64,000 bases of DNA from Euryodendron excelsum (taxonomy: Eukaryota; Streptophyta; Magnoliopsida; Ericales; Pentaphylacaceae). The stretch is taken from NCBI GenBank assembly GCA_033060915.1, contig CM065397.1:16615501-16679500 (forward strand), read 5' to 3'. The notes beneath the pieces were generated by a model that ran no database searches, was not told the origin of the DNA, and saw only the letters and a program-made list of their open reading frames with translations. Both the position numbers and the translations under genes were made by a program. Shown here in pieces: positions 23,711 through 34,901 of this stretch (its first letter is position 1; each line of letters begins with the position of its first letter).

Positions 23711-25132
23711 ACCTTGGTTTGCTGCCACAAGTGCACACTTTCGAAGTAGTTTAACCCGAAGATTTCGAGTATTTTATTTGTTTCGGGACAGGGTCAAATA
23801 TAGACCTTCGGTTTCGACTAGCATGAACTCCACCTAAATCAGATTACAATTAGTAGAATGCTTTTATATATGTAAAAAAAAGAAATAGAAAATGATTTGG
23901 GGTTTTTTAAATTGGTTTGATTAATTAGACAATTTGAAAGTAATATAGAGATTAAGACAATTTAAAAGCAATTGAATCCAATAGGTAAAACTATCCAATT
24001 CTTTTAGGGTATTTTAGGGGGCTTATAACTCAAATTGAACCTAAACAATCAAGTGGATTCAATTTGAAAGATTTAGTTTTAGAAATCAATAATTCTCAAG
24101 TAATTGAAATTGGTTTCATTAGTCAATAATAGAATCATAGGCTAATACCATTGATTTGACTAGTATCAATACAAAATTAGAAAATTAAGCATTGAATTAA
24201 TCAAACATGATCAATAACCTATGGGCTCTTAAGCATCTAATGCTCAATTGATGGGAATGAATTCCATAGTAATAGTGTTAGATTCATTATCTAGTAGAGA
24301 GCCTTAGAGTAATACCATCAATTTGAATGAATTTAACACACAATTGCTAAATCATGCATTGAAGCCACCAAACATAGTCAATAATTTAAGTGTTCATATG
24401 AAATCTAACATTCAATACAAGGAATTAAAGATCTAGGAAGATTGGGCATTAAGTTCATGAAATACCTCCATAAAAACCTTAAATTCCTTATATAGTTTTC
24501 ACAATTGAACTCAATTGGAAATTCAGCTAAGTAGTAATGAAGCTTGGAATTGAAATCATGATGAATTAAAGCTAGAAATTGAATTAAAATTAAACTAGAA
24601 AGTGGATTACAAAGAAGTAAAAATGAATTACAAGTCGAATCAACTAATACAATGACTAAGAAATGAGAGATAAATAGCAGAAAATCATCCTATCTAAGTG
24701 CTAAATCTAAGATCCCCAAATTCTAAGTACAAAATATGATTTATAGGCTAAAACATAACAAAATCAGACGACCGTGCGCACGGAACTGTTCACCATGCAC
24801 ACAGTCTTCGGACGGTCTGCCTACAATGAAATCAACTATTTGTATCTTGCTTATGGTTTTACAGAGCTCAATTCCAGCTTCTAAAATTGCAAATCCATGT
24901 ACACGGAACTATTCATTGTGCTCACAATTGGCCAAGCATGCGCATTGTCAAATGATCGTTCCCCCCCCCCCCCCCCGGAAGCTCAATTTTGCTTATTTCA
25001 AGCTCTAAACCTACAAATCAATCACAAAATAGCATAAGGATCATAATTTAACTGAAATAAGCTAAATGCTAAACTAATTAGACTAATTTAAGTTATTTAG
25101 GAACTAACGATTATACTTTTGAAGTGTAATCA
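23711..25132 (-). repeat. 5' LTR of element B
   Basis: On the minus strand the LTR starts TGATTACACTTC at 25132 and runs to about 23711. Its first bases form a hairpin (GATTACACTT with AAGTATAATC, one mismatch). U3 holds CCGTGCGCACGG (24772-24783) and related copies joined by GTGAACAGT-like spacers. A TATA box (CTATAAAT) lies at about 24746-24739. The last 350 bases match the truncated LTR at 7596-7944. A C16 run lies at 24961-24976. Confidence 0.8.
24739..24955 (-). promoter_or_regulatory. LTR promoter of element B: palindromic array plus TATA
   Basis: Copies of CCGTGCGCACGG and decayed forms (CCATGCACACAG, CCATGTACACGG) at 24765-24955 are followed on the minus strand by CTATAAAT. Spacers contain GTGAACAG. 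Same architecture as the LTR of element A with a different palindrome. Confidence 0.6.
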
Positions 25133-25137
25133 CATTC

Positions 25138-26825
25138 TTAACTATAATTCAATATCACTTTACTTTCTTGAGCTAAAAAGCATTACATTTCAACGCCAAA
25201 AATATTACAATTTGAGTGTTTGCAAGGAATAGTAACGGAATATACAAAATAACACGGTTAACTATTATGGTCGGATGCAAAGTAAGTTGTTCCTTTTTTT
25301 GTTTTTGGTTAACAAAATTGTTTTTTTTTATTTTTAAAATGCCTTTGATATTGGCAAGAACAATAATTGACTTTGAATAAGATTATAACTTTTTAGAATA
25401 TTTAGACCTTTTTTTTTAAGCCTTCTGTAAAGTCTTTGTTTTTTTTTCCTATTTACTTAACAGGTTAAAATTGGACATTGACCAAACAAGCCCTTAACGT
25501 TGAATTTAATAATTTAGAGTCTGAAATTACAGCAAGTTTTAATTGGAAGAGGTAAAGCGATATTGAGTTAGTTTGATAAGGGGACCCACAATCCTATTTA
25601 GAGTTGAGAGGGTCAAGTGTAATTAGTCTTTAATTTTTTTAATTATGCTAAAATTTTGAATTAAATTGACTTACCTTTAAAAATTGAAGGGTTCAAATAG
25701 AAACAAATTTGAAATTGAGAGATGACATTAAAAGCTTAGCAAAGTTGAAAGAAAAAAATATTTATTTAATTTTTTATTTGAATAATTCTTCATTTTTTGA
25801 CTTAATTGACATGCCATTTAGTGTCAGGCAAAATTTTTTTTAAATATCCCTTTTAGGCGCATGAATTTGAGTTGGAGATATTATGTTCTTTTAAATAATT
25901 GGTTTCACAACATTACTAACCTAAAGGAAAATGATTTTAAAATATCTATTTTATACAAACTGTTTTTTTTCACTTTCATAAATATATTACTATTTTCCGT
26001 TTAATATTGGAAACAAAATTTTCCATGGGACCAATAGCCAGTATAATGATATGGGATGTGCTAATATATTAATTACCTTGTAATGACTTTAATTACCTCG
26101 TACTCTTGTAGAAGATAATGTATGCCACACGGATGCCATCCATAAATGCCATATTTTTTTTTTTTTATACAGTTTTCTTCCATAACTAAGTGTTAACCCC
26201 TACATTTGCACGGGAGTAAGGACTCTTCAAATTCGGGTTAATTGATTTAATTTTAATTGTATTTTAAAATATCTAAAATAGTTGAATCTTGATGAACTAT
26301 TCTACGAACAAAAAACAAATATATCTTATTAATTATGAAATAGTTCAATAAAACTAAAAAACCGAAATTCATGATATCAACTATTATTTTAAATAACAAT
26401 TACAAGAGATCGTAAGTGTACATTAAAAAATTATTTGGTGAATCTCAATATGAACTATTATTTTAAATAAAAATTAAATGGGATAGACAACTTAATCTAA
26501 ACATAATGGGTTTCTTCTTAAAATAGAGGATTAGTGTAAATGAATACAATACCCAAATAAAAAACTAAGACATATCCATAGGTATAATCCCACCCTAAAT
26601 AGGGAACTCATAAATATCTACACGCATAAAACAATTAATAAGGATCTTCATTGCAGATAATTCTTTTTAAAATAGGACTAGAATAACAAATAGAAAACTC
26701 AATCAGATTAGTAATAAACATCTCTATTACTGATATGGCAGAAAAATATAAAAGCGAACACAACTTTTGTATAATATGTGTATATATATATATGATTACA
26801 CAAAAATAAGCATAACAATAGGAGG
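25138..26825. other. AT-rich spacer before F-box gene
   Basis: No coding region recognised. A Helitron-like minus-strand end may sit at 26186-26212 (CCCGTGCAAATGTAGGGG, then CTTAGT on the minus strand). The rest is AT-rich and may include the F-box gene's distal promoter. Confidence 0.45.
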
Positions 26826-26958
26826 TTTAATTTAATCCTAGCCCTTGCGTGAGAAAGGAAGATCTAGGGTTTCTAGTAAGTAACGTTTCGGCCCTTTCAC
26901 AACCGTAGCAGATATAGATTTTCCTGCTCTCTCTCTCTCAGTCGGTCGTTCATGAAAA

Positions 26959-28862
26959 ATGACCATAAGTATGTATTTTTCTTTCGATCTATCTTTCTTT
27001 GCGGTAGCATGTTATATGTGTGTGTGTATATATAGATTTGTTATGATTGATAGCTTTTTAACTTTCAAATATAAGAAGGCTAGGTTTATATATATGTACT
27101 GGACGTATTACTAGGTTAACGACCTCTGGTTGTCCCCTGCACCTGACGTCTGGTTGTGTTTGATGCTTGGGTCTCTCTCTCTCTCACTCTCTCTCTCTGT
27201 CTCTGTCTCTCTCTCTCTCTTCGTTTTATTAATGCGCTATTAATGATCCCTGATTGGACTTGTTAGCATATATAACACATTCATTCAACATAGCAAACAA
27301 CAAACGCAAAGTTTTCTTTTATTGGAAATTTTTTTTGCTGTTACATATTTTGTACGAGAATTTTTTAACAAAATGTTGTCGTAGTCGAATTTTTTGCATT
27401 CAAAATTAATCTAGGGTAGCTTCTTTAGTTGAAAGTAAAAAATTACAATATCATTCTGTATGTAACTTTTTCTTTTTTCATATAGTATTTCTCTATTGTA
27501 GATAGACAAATCCAAAAACTAGGATGATACAATTACTAATTGATCTTGCACTATATGTATATATATATAGGAGTAGGAATGAGAAGTTCAAACTGGTCTG
27601 GGCTTCCAGCAGAACTCCTTGAATCAATCCTATCAAAGATGTCCGCCGTTAGCATTCTCCGCTTCAAAGCAGTTTGTCATCCTTGGCGCTCTACTGTGGA
27701 AGCCTATGTTTCATCACCATGCTCGGTTCCTTCAAATACCATGGCTCATTCTTCCTCGAGAACAAGACGATGATGAATCTGAAGACGATACTGTTAGCTT
27801 CTTTAGTCTTGAAGAGAAAAAGGTATACAAACTCAAGAACATGCCCGAGATTCGCGATGGTCTCTGTGTAGGATCTTCTCATGGCTGGCTAGTTATGTTA
27901 GACAAAGAGGCAAATCCATATCTCTTCAATCCCTTCTCACGAGCTCATATCCCACTCCCATTGATCAAAACTTTACCTAGCGTACTAAGTTACACCAACA
28001 GAGGTGAAAATGACGGTGTTCTCTTTAGGACTTGTGTAACTCGATTTTCTAATTCCGTGAAGGACTTGAGATTTGAATTTATTGACGAAGTTATATTGTC
28101 ATCAGACCCATCTCACAGCAATGGTGATATTGGAGTTTTCACTATCTACACAGACGAGACTGATCATGGTGTATATAAGATGCTTGCCTTGTGTAAGCCT
28201 GGAGATAGTAAATGGATGGGCATTGGCGAAATAGAAGCTGAATATTACCCGTATTGTGATACCATACATTACAATAATCAGTTCTATGCTTTAACCACCT
28301 TCGGGACAGTTGAGGTTTGGGATATCCGCGACTCCTTTCCTTTAAAAAGTGCTGTGTATGAAATCTTTGCGCCTGAGAAAATAAAAAACACTAGTAAATC
28401 TTTCAGCTGTTGGGCGCAATGTTACTTGGCAGAATCAATGGGGGATCTTTTGCTTGTTGGGAGGTTTATTAAGAGCTATTATCGCGAGGATGGTGATTTA
28501 TATTCTCAACAGAAGACAATTCTTTTCCAAGTTTATAAGCTGGATTTTGATCATGAAGATGGGGTGGAGGTTGAGTCATTGAGTGATTGTGTGCTATTTG
28601 TGGGTGGAAATCATTCTATCTCTCTCTTAGCTAAGGATTTTCCGCAATGTGAAGCTAATTCCGTGTACTTTACCGACAGTTGCCGGGGAGAACTTTCTGG
28701 GTATGGAGCTTTGAATATCAACAGGCCGCGTAGCGGTCAAGATAATTTCATTTTGATGTGGGCATGTTTAACCTAGAAGATAAAACTTTCAAGCCATTTT
28801 ATGAATCTGACCTAAAAATGTTTGAACCAGTACCCCTATGGATTATTCCTAATCCATGGTAG
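26959..28862 (+). pseudogene. F-box/DUF295 (KIB1-4-type) gene with two frameshifts
   Basis: Likely gene: short exon 1 (ATG ACC ATA A, 26959-26968), an intron, then exon 2 from 27577; ATG 27579 is an alternative start. The F-box (WSGLPAELLESILSKMSAVSILRFKAVCHPWR, split here for reading only by position, 27591-27686) is in one frame. The DUF295 domain (GSSHGWLVML, LFNPFSRAHIPLP, ALTTFGTVEVWD, YLAESMGDLLLV) is one base over. A C-terminal tail (FNLEDKTF...IIPNPW) returns to the F-box frame. So there is one extra base near 27731-27736 and one missing near 28741-28757; they cancel. About 428 residues, normal for the family. F-box proteins are SCF ubiquitin-ligase adaptors. It is either a recent pseudogene or an assembly artefact; the frame is otherwise well preserved. 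Confidence 0.85.
26969..27576 (+). other. 5' intron of F-box gene
   Basis: Donor GTATGT at 26969 and acceptor TAG ending at 27576 (a TATATATAG at 27570 also works in frame). The upstream ATG joined to exon 2 is in frame with the F-box, and the same donor, acceptor and phase occur in the fragment at 5638-6393. A pyrimidine/CT-rich stretch lies at 27170-27222. Confidence 0.6.
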
Positions 28863-28978
28863 AAAAATTGTACCAGCAACACTAATTAGTGTGTGCATCA
28901 TTTTGTTTATTAGAAGATATCAGCCTCAATAACCTTGGGGAATCATTCATCCGCTTTCGATTTTGTTCCACATTTTTT

Positions 28979-28984
28979 AATAAA
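28979..28984 (+). terminator. Polyadenylation signal of F-box gene
   Basis: AATAAA about 117 bases after the stop codon, in a T-rich context; the best candidate near the gene end. Confidence 0.5.
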
Positions 28985-29570
28985 AATTTTGTTAACTGAG
29001 GCTGGAACTCATCAAACATTGTTAGAGGCTATTGTCGTTGACTGCTGAATTATTGTTGGCTATTGTTGCTGCAAGTTATATATTTATCTCCATCATGCCT
29101 TTTTTTTTTTTTTTAGCAAATCTATATATCTTCATTGCTCAATAACCTTGAGTTCGGTAATCTTTTTGGAGGGTTCATTGCTTGTCTTCTTTTACCTATT
29201 CATAATGTGGTGATGTCAATGATGTGAATCAAGGGTTATTTCAAATGGGTTTCTCGGATGAATATTCTAACTAAAACATTTTACTTCAGTAATTTTGATG
29301 TTATCATTTTCACTTTGCAGTCAAGAACAATTCACAGCAATATGTTTCATTGCCTTAATTTTTTTACGCGGAATAAACATATTGGTTATGCTTCAAACCG
29401 AATTAAGGGATTTATATTCCCATTTTCAGACACTAATTCAATATTTTGGAAAGTGTACTGTAGTTTTAACGTGTTTGTTAAAAAAAAAAAATCAATTAAG
29501 GATGATTTCAGTCATCTTGTTTCATTCGCAGTAATATGGTTAATAATACATTTGGTGATATGGTTAGGGA
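28985..29570. other. Spacer after F-box gene
   Basis: No recognised gene. The short frames here are chance, with a CT-rich end that belongs to the tandem array unit described next. Confidence 0.5.
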
Positions 29571-29572
29571 AC

Positions 29573-29609
<37 letters not shown>

Positions 29610-29697
29610 AAACTAATTACTTGCAATACCACCACTTTCTGGAAAACGACCAGTCTATGTCATTGTAAACAAAAATTTTGGTGTACAGAATTACAAG
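29571..29697. repeat. Tandem-array unit, copy 0, left part
   Basis: A CT microsatellite (29573-29609) followed by 'tgcaataccaccactttct', matching 42541 and 58618. The unit is cut at 29697 by element A and continues at 41898 ('acctatacaatgaaatgaaactttg'). Confidence 0.75.
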
Positions 29698-31102
29698 TGA
29701 TTACTCTTAGAAATAGTAATCTGTTGGCTTAAATTGTTATTTGATTAGTTGAATTCCAGTGTTAATTTAGTATTATAACTCCCAAAATGTATTGAAACTC
29801 CTTTTGTGCACTTTTTACAGGAATTGGAGCTTAAACTAAGGCAAATGGGCAATCTTGAGAATGACCGATCGATCGGTGATGCTCTGTTCGACCTTCTGCA
29901 GCAAACTTCAGAGAGGGCGTTTTTCCGATCGATCAGGCGTTCGATCGGTGACGTCAGAATTTTCTCAACAAACTACACAAAAGCAAACTTCAGAGGGGTC
30001 GGTTTTGCGATCGATCGGGCGTTCGATCGCCTAGACCGATCGATCGGTGTATACAGACTCTGTTTTTCTGCAGAGTATAAAAGCTTTTGTTCGAGATAAA
30101 GAAGGATATAGGTCATTTTCTGCAGAGTTTGGACGGGAAGAAGGCTCAAAAAAGTGAATTTTTGTTATCTTGTAAGGTTTTTAGTTAGATCTACTCTTGA
30201 TGCTTTGTATTTAATGTCATTTATTACTTTTGGATCATTGTAAGTGAATGTTTGATATATATATGAAGTGAATGATTTTCTACCTTTTCTAGCAACTTTC
30301 CATCATTTTCTTGGCACTTTCCCTCATTTTCTTAGCAACCAAACACTAGGTTTTTATAGTTTAATGGTAGATTTGGCTTATTTTATGCTCTTTGACATGG
30401 ATTCTAGTAGCTAAATACCTCTTGGATGTGGTTGTGAAGATCCACCAAGGATCTTCAAAGGGTTGAAAATGGGTTGTATGAACTTTAGAGTCATATCCTC
30501 AAAATTATATGGTTTCATTTGATTTAGCATGAGATTCATTAGAAAAACTTAGATTCATAACCCTTTGGCAATATTTATGCACAAATCAATATTTGGTATA
30601 GGTATTGCACATGTTTAAGGTTTGATTCTAGGGTACCAATTATAGATTCCCTCTTTATGCTCAATCAAACAAAACCCACATTTTTATAGTCGACATTTTC
30701 CGAATCAAGAATCCAAGGTGTAATTCTTGATTTGAGTTATAAACCTCTCATTGGAAACCCTTGTTGTGAATTGGTGGATCAAAACAACCATGTCCAAGCT
30801 TTTCTCCTTAATTACATAAAACTAGCTTTTGTTGTCTTTATTAGTTACTAAATTATTGCATGAAGCATAGAACCACCATCATCTCAAAACCAACATATTT
30901 TTGGTCTCTTTTATGTTAAGAAAAGATAAAAATTTTCATTTGCAATCCATTAAGATAAGTACCCATGCTAGTTGAGCTTTGTTGCTATATTTGCAGAATT
31001 CTCTTGGGAGAGAACGACATCGGATCCTCCGGTTTTACTACAAGTGCGACCTCCGTACCCTTGCGGAGTAACTCCAATTGAAGCACATCTGGAGGCGTGT
31101 CA
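29698..31102 (+). repeat. 5' LTR of element A
   Basis: 1405 bp. It begins with the stem GATTACT/AGTAATC, carries CCGATCGATCGG palindromes (29862-30056), TATAAAAG (30076-30083), and a U5 ending 'ccttgcggagtaactcc' to GTGTCA. It is 94 bp shorter than the 3' LTR; two indels of 63 and 31 bp inside the palindromic array account for exactly that difference. Confidence 0.95.
29862..30083 (+). promoter_or_regulatory. U3 GATCGATC array and TATA box, 5' LTR
   Basis: About four full CCGATCGATCGG-type palindromes and several half copies (CGTTCGATCGG), then TATAAAAG at 30076. Likely the element's core promoter with an unusual upstream array. Confidence 0.7.
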
Positions 31103-31107
31103 AGTTT

Positions 31108-31125
31108 TGGCGCCGTTGCCGGGGA
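31108..31125 (+). other. Primer-binding site (Asp-tRNA type)
   Basis: TGGCGCCGTTGCCGGGGA, six bases after the LTR, complementary to the 3' end expected of plant Asp-tRNA, the primer typical of Athila elements. Confidence 0.9.
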
Positions 31126-31596
31126 ATTCATAGGCAAAAGCTACACCGGACGAAAGCTAAGGATTGCGGAAGAAAATTGAAAAAAAAAAGAAGAGCAAGC
31201 AAAAAGAAAAAAAAAACACACAAAAAGGGTGGATTTCATCACCACCCCCGAGGGAAGCATCTACGGGCTTCGGGCCCCGGTACACTCTCATTTCCCTTAA
31301 GGTGTTTTATTTTTTAGGATTATTTTTATTTCTTCTTTTCTCTAGTTTCTTTTGTTTGATATAGTATAATTGCATTGCATTTTTGTTAGGAAATTATCCC
31401 TCTTCGGGAGTATTTAGTGGAGTTAGGATAGTGTGTGAAAGTTTCAAATTGGTGGTACGCTTATTGTATGTGGAGATTGGAGGTACGGAGTTGAATTGAG
31501 AAAAAGCCGTTGTCCGGCCTAGAATTGAAAAAAGACGTTGTCCAACCTAGGAAATTGTGTATGATGTGCTGAACGACCCTATCGGTCCAACCTTAT

Positions 31597-33153
31597 GTGT
31601 GCATTCATTCTTGCATGTCATATTTCACGCGGGACGAACATCATCGCCTTGTGAGGATTGAGAGCATTGAGAGCACAAGCACATCTTCACCAACACCTAG
31701 CTTACCTTTAGTGGTCGACCTAGGTTTCATTCCAATGGCAAATCCCAATGAACCCGGCTTACCTAACATTCAACCCTTGCATCCAAATGTCCAAATCAAT
31801 CCAGAAGGTCATGAGAAGTTTGAAAGAGGGAGCCATCATGGCGATGTGGCGGCTCCCCCTATACGGACTCTCCGAGACTACCTAAACCCACCAAGGCAAG
31901 CACCAACATCGTGCATTGTTTTTCCGCCCCATCATAACACTCTAAACATTAGGTCAGGAATGATGCAAATGTTGCCTCAATTCCACGGGATGGATTCGGA
32001 ACAACCCTACATTTTTCTAAAGGAATTTGAGGATGCTTGTTCAATTGTTATGGACAACTCATGTCCAAGGGAAGTATTTTTGTTGAAACTCTTCCCATTT
32101 TGTTTGAAGGACAAAGCTAAGCTTTGGTTCAATTCCTTACGACCCATGTCCATCCATTCTTGGGCTACTCTCCAAAGGGAATTTTTGAGCAAATTTTTCC
32201 CTGAAAATAAAACCGAGGCCATTCGAAGGCAAATTTTACAGTTTTCTCCTTTGTTGGGGGAAACTTTCTTTCAATGTTGGGAGAGGTTCAAAGACCTCTT
32301 AAATTCTTGCCCCCATCACGGTTTTGCCGATTGGCACGTTATCAACACATTTTATTCTTCTTTGACACCCCAACTCAAGCAATTTGTCGAGTCCATGTGT
32401 GCGGGGACGTTTTTTGATAAGCAACCCCATGAGGCATACGATTATTTTGATAACTTGGCAAATAAGGCTAGAGATTGGGCACTTACCGGGACCCAAAATC
32501 CCGAGGGTCGCTCAATCCAACAAGGGGTGGGAAGATATCAACTCAAGGAAGTTGATGATGTCAATGCTAGGGTGGCTACCTTGGCAAGAAAATTAGAGGC
32601 TCTTGAGGTGAAAAAAGTTCAATCGGTAGAGAGTGAGGAGTTGAGAGAAGTATGTTGTCTTGTGTGTGAAACCTCGGACCATACCACCGCTTCATGCCCA
32701 ATCATTCCGGGTGTGAAGGAGGCTTTGCACAGCCAAGTTAACGCAATTGGCCAATATTCAAGAGGAGGGGGTAACCCCTATTCAAACACATACAACCCGG
32801 GGTGAAGAGATCATCCCAACTTTGGGTGGAGGAACAATGAAGGGACTTCAAAATCCCACAACTATCAAGGAGGGTATCAAAACCCTCAATCATACCTTGC
32901 ACCTCCACCCCCACAAGCACTTCCACCACAACATCCACCTCCACCTTACCAACAAGCACCCGTGCCCCAATTCCAAAATCAACCAAGGCCATACCAACCC
33001 CTCCATAGGAAGCCCATAGAGGACAATATTTACCAACTTGCCAATGACATGAGGGGGGTTAGTTCAAGGGTTGATAAACAAGAGAAAGTGCTAGACTAAC
33101 ACTATAGGTTACTTGAGGACATCCAAAAGCAAATGTCTACATTGACATAAGCT
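31597..33153 (+). pseudogene. gag of element A
   Basis: Open from 31597 to 32805, then continuing in the same frame through stops at 32803 (TGA), 33097 (TAA) and 33148 (TAA). Capsid region with LPQFHGMDSEQPY, AKLWFNSLRP and EFLSKFFPE. Zinc knuckle C-X2-C-X4-H-X4-C (CLVCETSDHTTASC, about 32655-32697). Then a Pro/Gln-rich linker. Start uncertain: ATG 31597 or MANPNEP at 31735. Each stop is one C-to-T change from a Gln or Arg codon. The product would assemble virus-like particles. Confidence 0.9.
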
Positions 33154-34896
33154 TTGACCCAAAATGTCCCGGGAAGATTCTCGGCGCAACCTCAACCTAG
33201 CCCGACGGTTAGGCAAGTGCACATAACCGAGGGTAAGAGTGACCCTAGTACGAGCCATGACCAAGTGCAAACCATAACCACACTTAGAAGTGGCAAGACC
33301 ATTGATAAAACTATCCCACCTCGGGATGAGACTTCTAGGAAGAGTGTTGGTCAAGAAGAGAAAGAAAAAGAGAAAGAGGAAAAAGAACCGAGAGAAGGGG
33401 GGGAAAACTTAGCCAATCCCATTGAGATTTTGAGTGAAAGTGAGAGGGATAAGAGAAGGGACATAGTCAAACATGCTCCCTTCCCGCAAAGGTTGACCAA
33501 ACCAAAGAATGAACTTCTAAATGCGGAAATTTATGAAGTGTTTAAACAAGTAAAGGTCAACATCCCTATCCTTGACGCAATTAAGCAAATACCTTCTTAT
33601 GCTAAGTTCTTGAAGGACATATGCACTTTTAAGCGAAGGTTGCATGTCAAGGAAATCGCCATGATGAATGAAAATCAAAGTGTGATTTTGCAATGTAAGA
33701 CCGTGCCTAAATTCAAGGACCCCGGATGTCCTACTATTTCTTGTACCATTGGGAACACCAAGATCGATCATGCCTTGTTAGACTTAGGGTCTAGTGTCAA
33801 CCTTTTACCCTTTTCAGTGTATAAGGAACATGGCCTAGGAGAGTTGAGCCTTACTCGTGTTACCTTGCAATTGGCGGATCGTTCTATAAAAGTTCCAAGA
33901 GGTATCATCGAGGATGTTCTCATCCAAGTTGATAACTTTTGCTTCCCGGTCGATTTCATTGTCCTAGACACCCAACCTGTTGAGAGTTGCATAGCTCACA
34001 ATCAAATTCCTGTGATCTTGGGACGCCCTTTCTTAGCTACTTCCAATGCCATCATACATTGTAGGAATGGGTTAGTGAAATTGTCTTTTGGCAACACCAC
34101 CTCCGAGCTTAACATCTTTTCGGTTGCCAAACAAAAGGGGGAATATGAGGATATCCGGGAGGTAGATATCATAGAGAGCATAGTTCAAGAACACTTTGAG
34201 CGGGAGAGTTTTGAGGACCCTTTGGAGAGGGCATTAGTGAGAAGTGAACCGAATGCTTCACTTGATAGTGAGGGCATGGTGTCAAGTGAATTGTCTCATT
34301 TAGAGGATGAGAGAGAGGAGTGTTTACATGTGGGTCAATGGACCCCTTCTTTTGAACCCCTCCACCCTAGTGCCGAGAAACCGATTCCTTCGGAGGAGAA
34401 GCCTCCCATTCCCGAGAGGAAGCCCTTGCCTTCCAATTTAAAGTATGCATTTTTAGAGGATGGGGAGTCATACCCGGTTGTGATTTCCTCTAGCTTGTCT
34501 GGGAGCCAAGAGGAACGGTTGATAGCGTTGCTTAGGAAACATAGAAAAGCCCTAGGATGGACTATCGCCGACCTTCATGGGATTAGTCCTCTCATGTGCA
34601 CTCACCGCATTTTTTTAGAAAAGGAGGCTAAATCCATTCGTCAAATGCAAAGGCGATTGAACCCTAATATGAAGGAAGTGGTTAAAGGTGAGGTTTTAAA
34701 ATTGCTAGATGCGGGTATCATTTACCTCATCTCCGATTCGAAATGGGTTAGTCCGACCCAAGTGGTCCCTAAGAAATCGGGTGTCACGGTGATAAGAAAT
34801 GACAACAATGAGTTAGTGCCAACCCGTGTGCAAACCGGGTGGCGAATGTGCATTGATTATCGCCGCCTCAATAATGTGACCCGAAAGGACCACTAG
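33154..34896 (+). pseudogene. Protease and RT N-terminus of element A
   Basis: Same frame as gag. An acidic/basic linker, then a conserved pre-protease block (HAPFPQRLTKPK, about 33473), and an aspartic protease with active site LLDLGSSVNLLPFSVY (about 33775-33822) and flap-side GRPFL (34022). RT begins at about 34430 ([31 protein letters not shown]). The frame stops at 34894, exactly where the RT core should follow. About 150 residues including the YMDD-type catalytic motif are absent before RT thumb sequence resumes at about 34902, an internal deletion. Confidence 0.9.
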
Positions 34897-34901
34897 TAAC
34901 C

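Larger units (their letters stand above)
7596..25132 (-). mobile_element. Athila-like Ty3/gypsy element B, degraded and nested
   Basis: On the minus strand: 5' LTR (25132 to about 23711), gag, protease, RT, RNase H, integrase, a G-rich and palindromic spacer, an extra ORF, and a truncated 3' LTR (7944-7596). Every protein segment matches element A at 29698-41897 in order. About 6.4 kb of the span is two younger solo LTRs nested in gag. The 3' LTR has lost U3 and the PPT by deletion. Flanking 5-mers (CGCTT left, CATTC right) do not match, so no TSD was found. Frameshifts and stops are everywhere, so this is an old, inactive copy. Assignment to Athila rests on gene order and the extra ORF. Confidence 0.85.

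Noticed and set aside
27619..27730. N-terminal part of the 385-codon ORF (MNQSYQRCPPL...)
   Set aside because: This is the F-box sequence read one base out of frame; the true F-box is in the other frame and the ORF only becomes real after about 27735.
29258..29611. 117-codon ORF ending in (SL)n
   Set aside because: Chance frame through spacer and a CT microsatellite.
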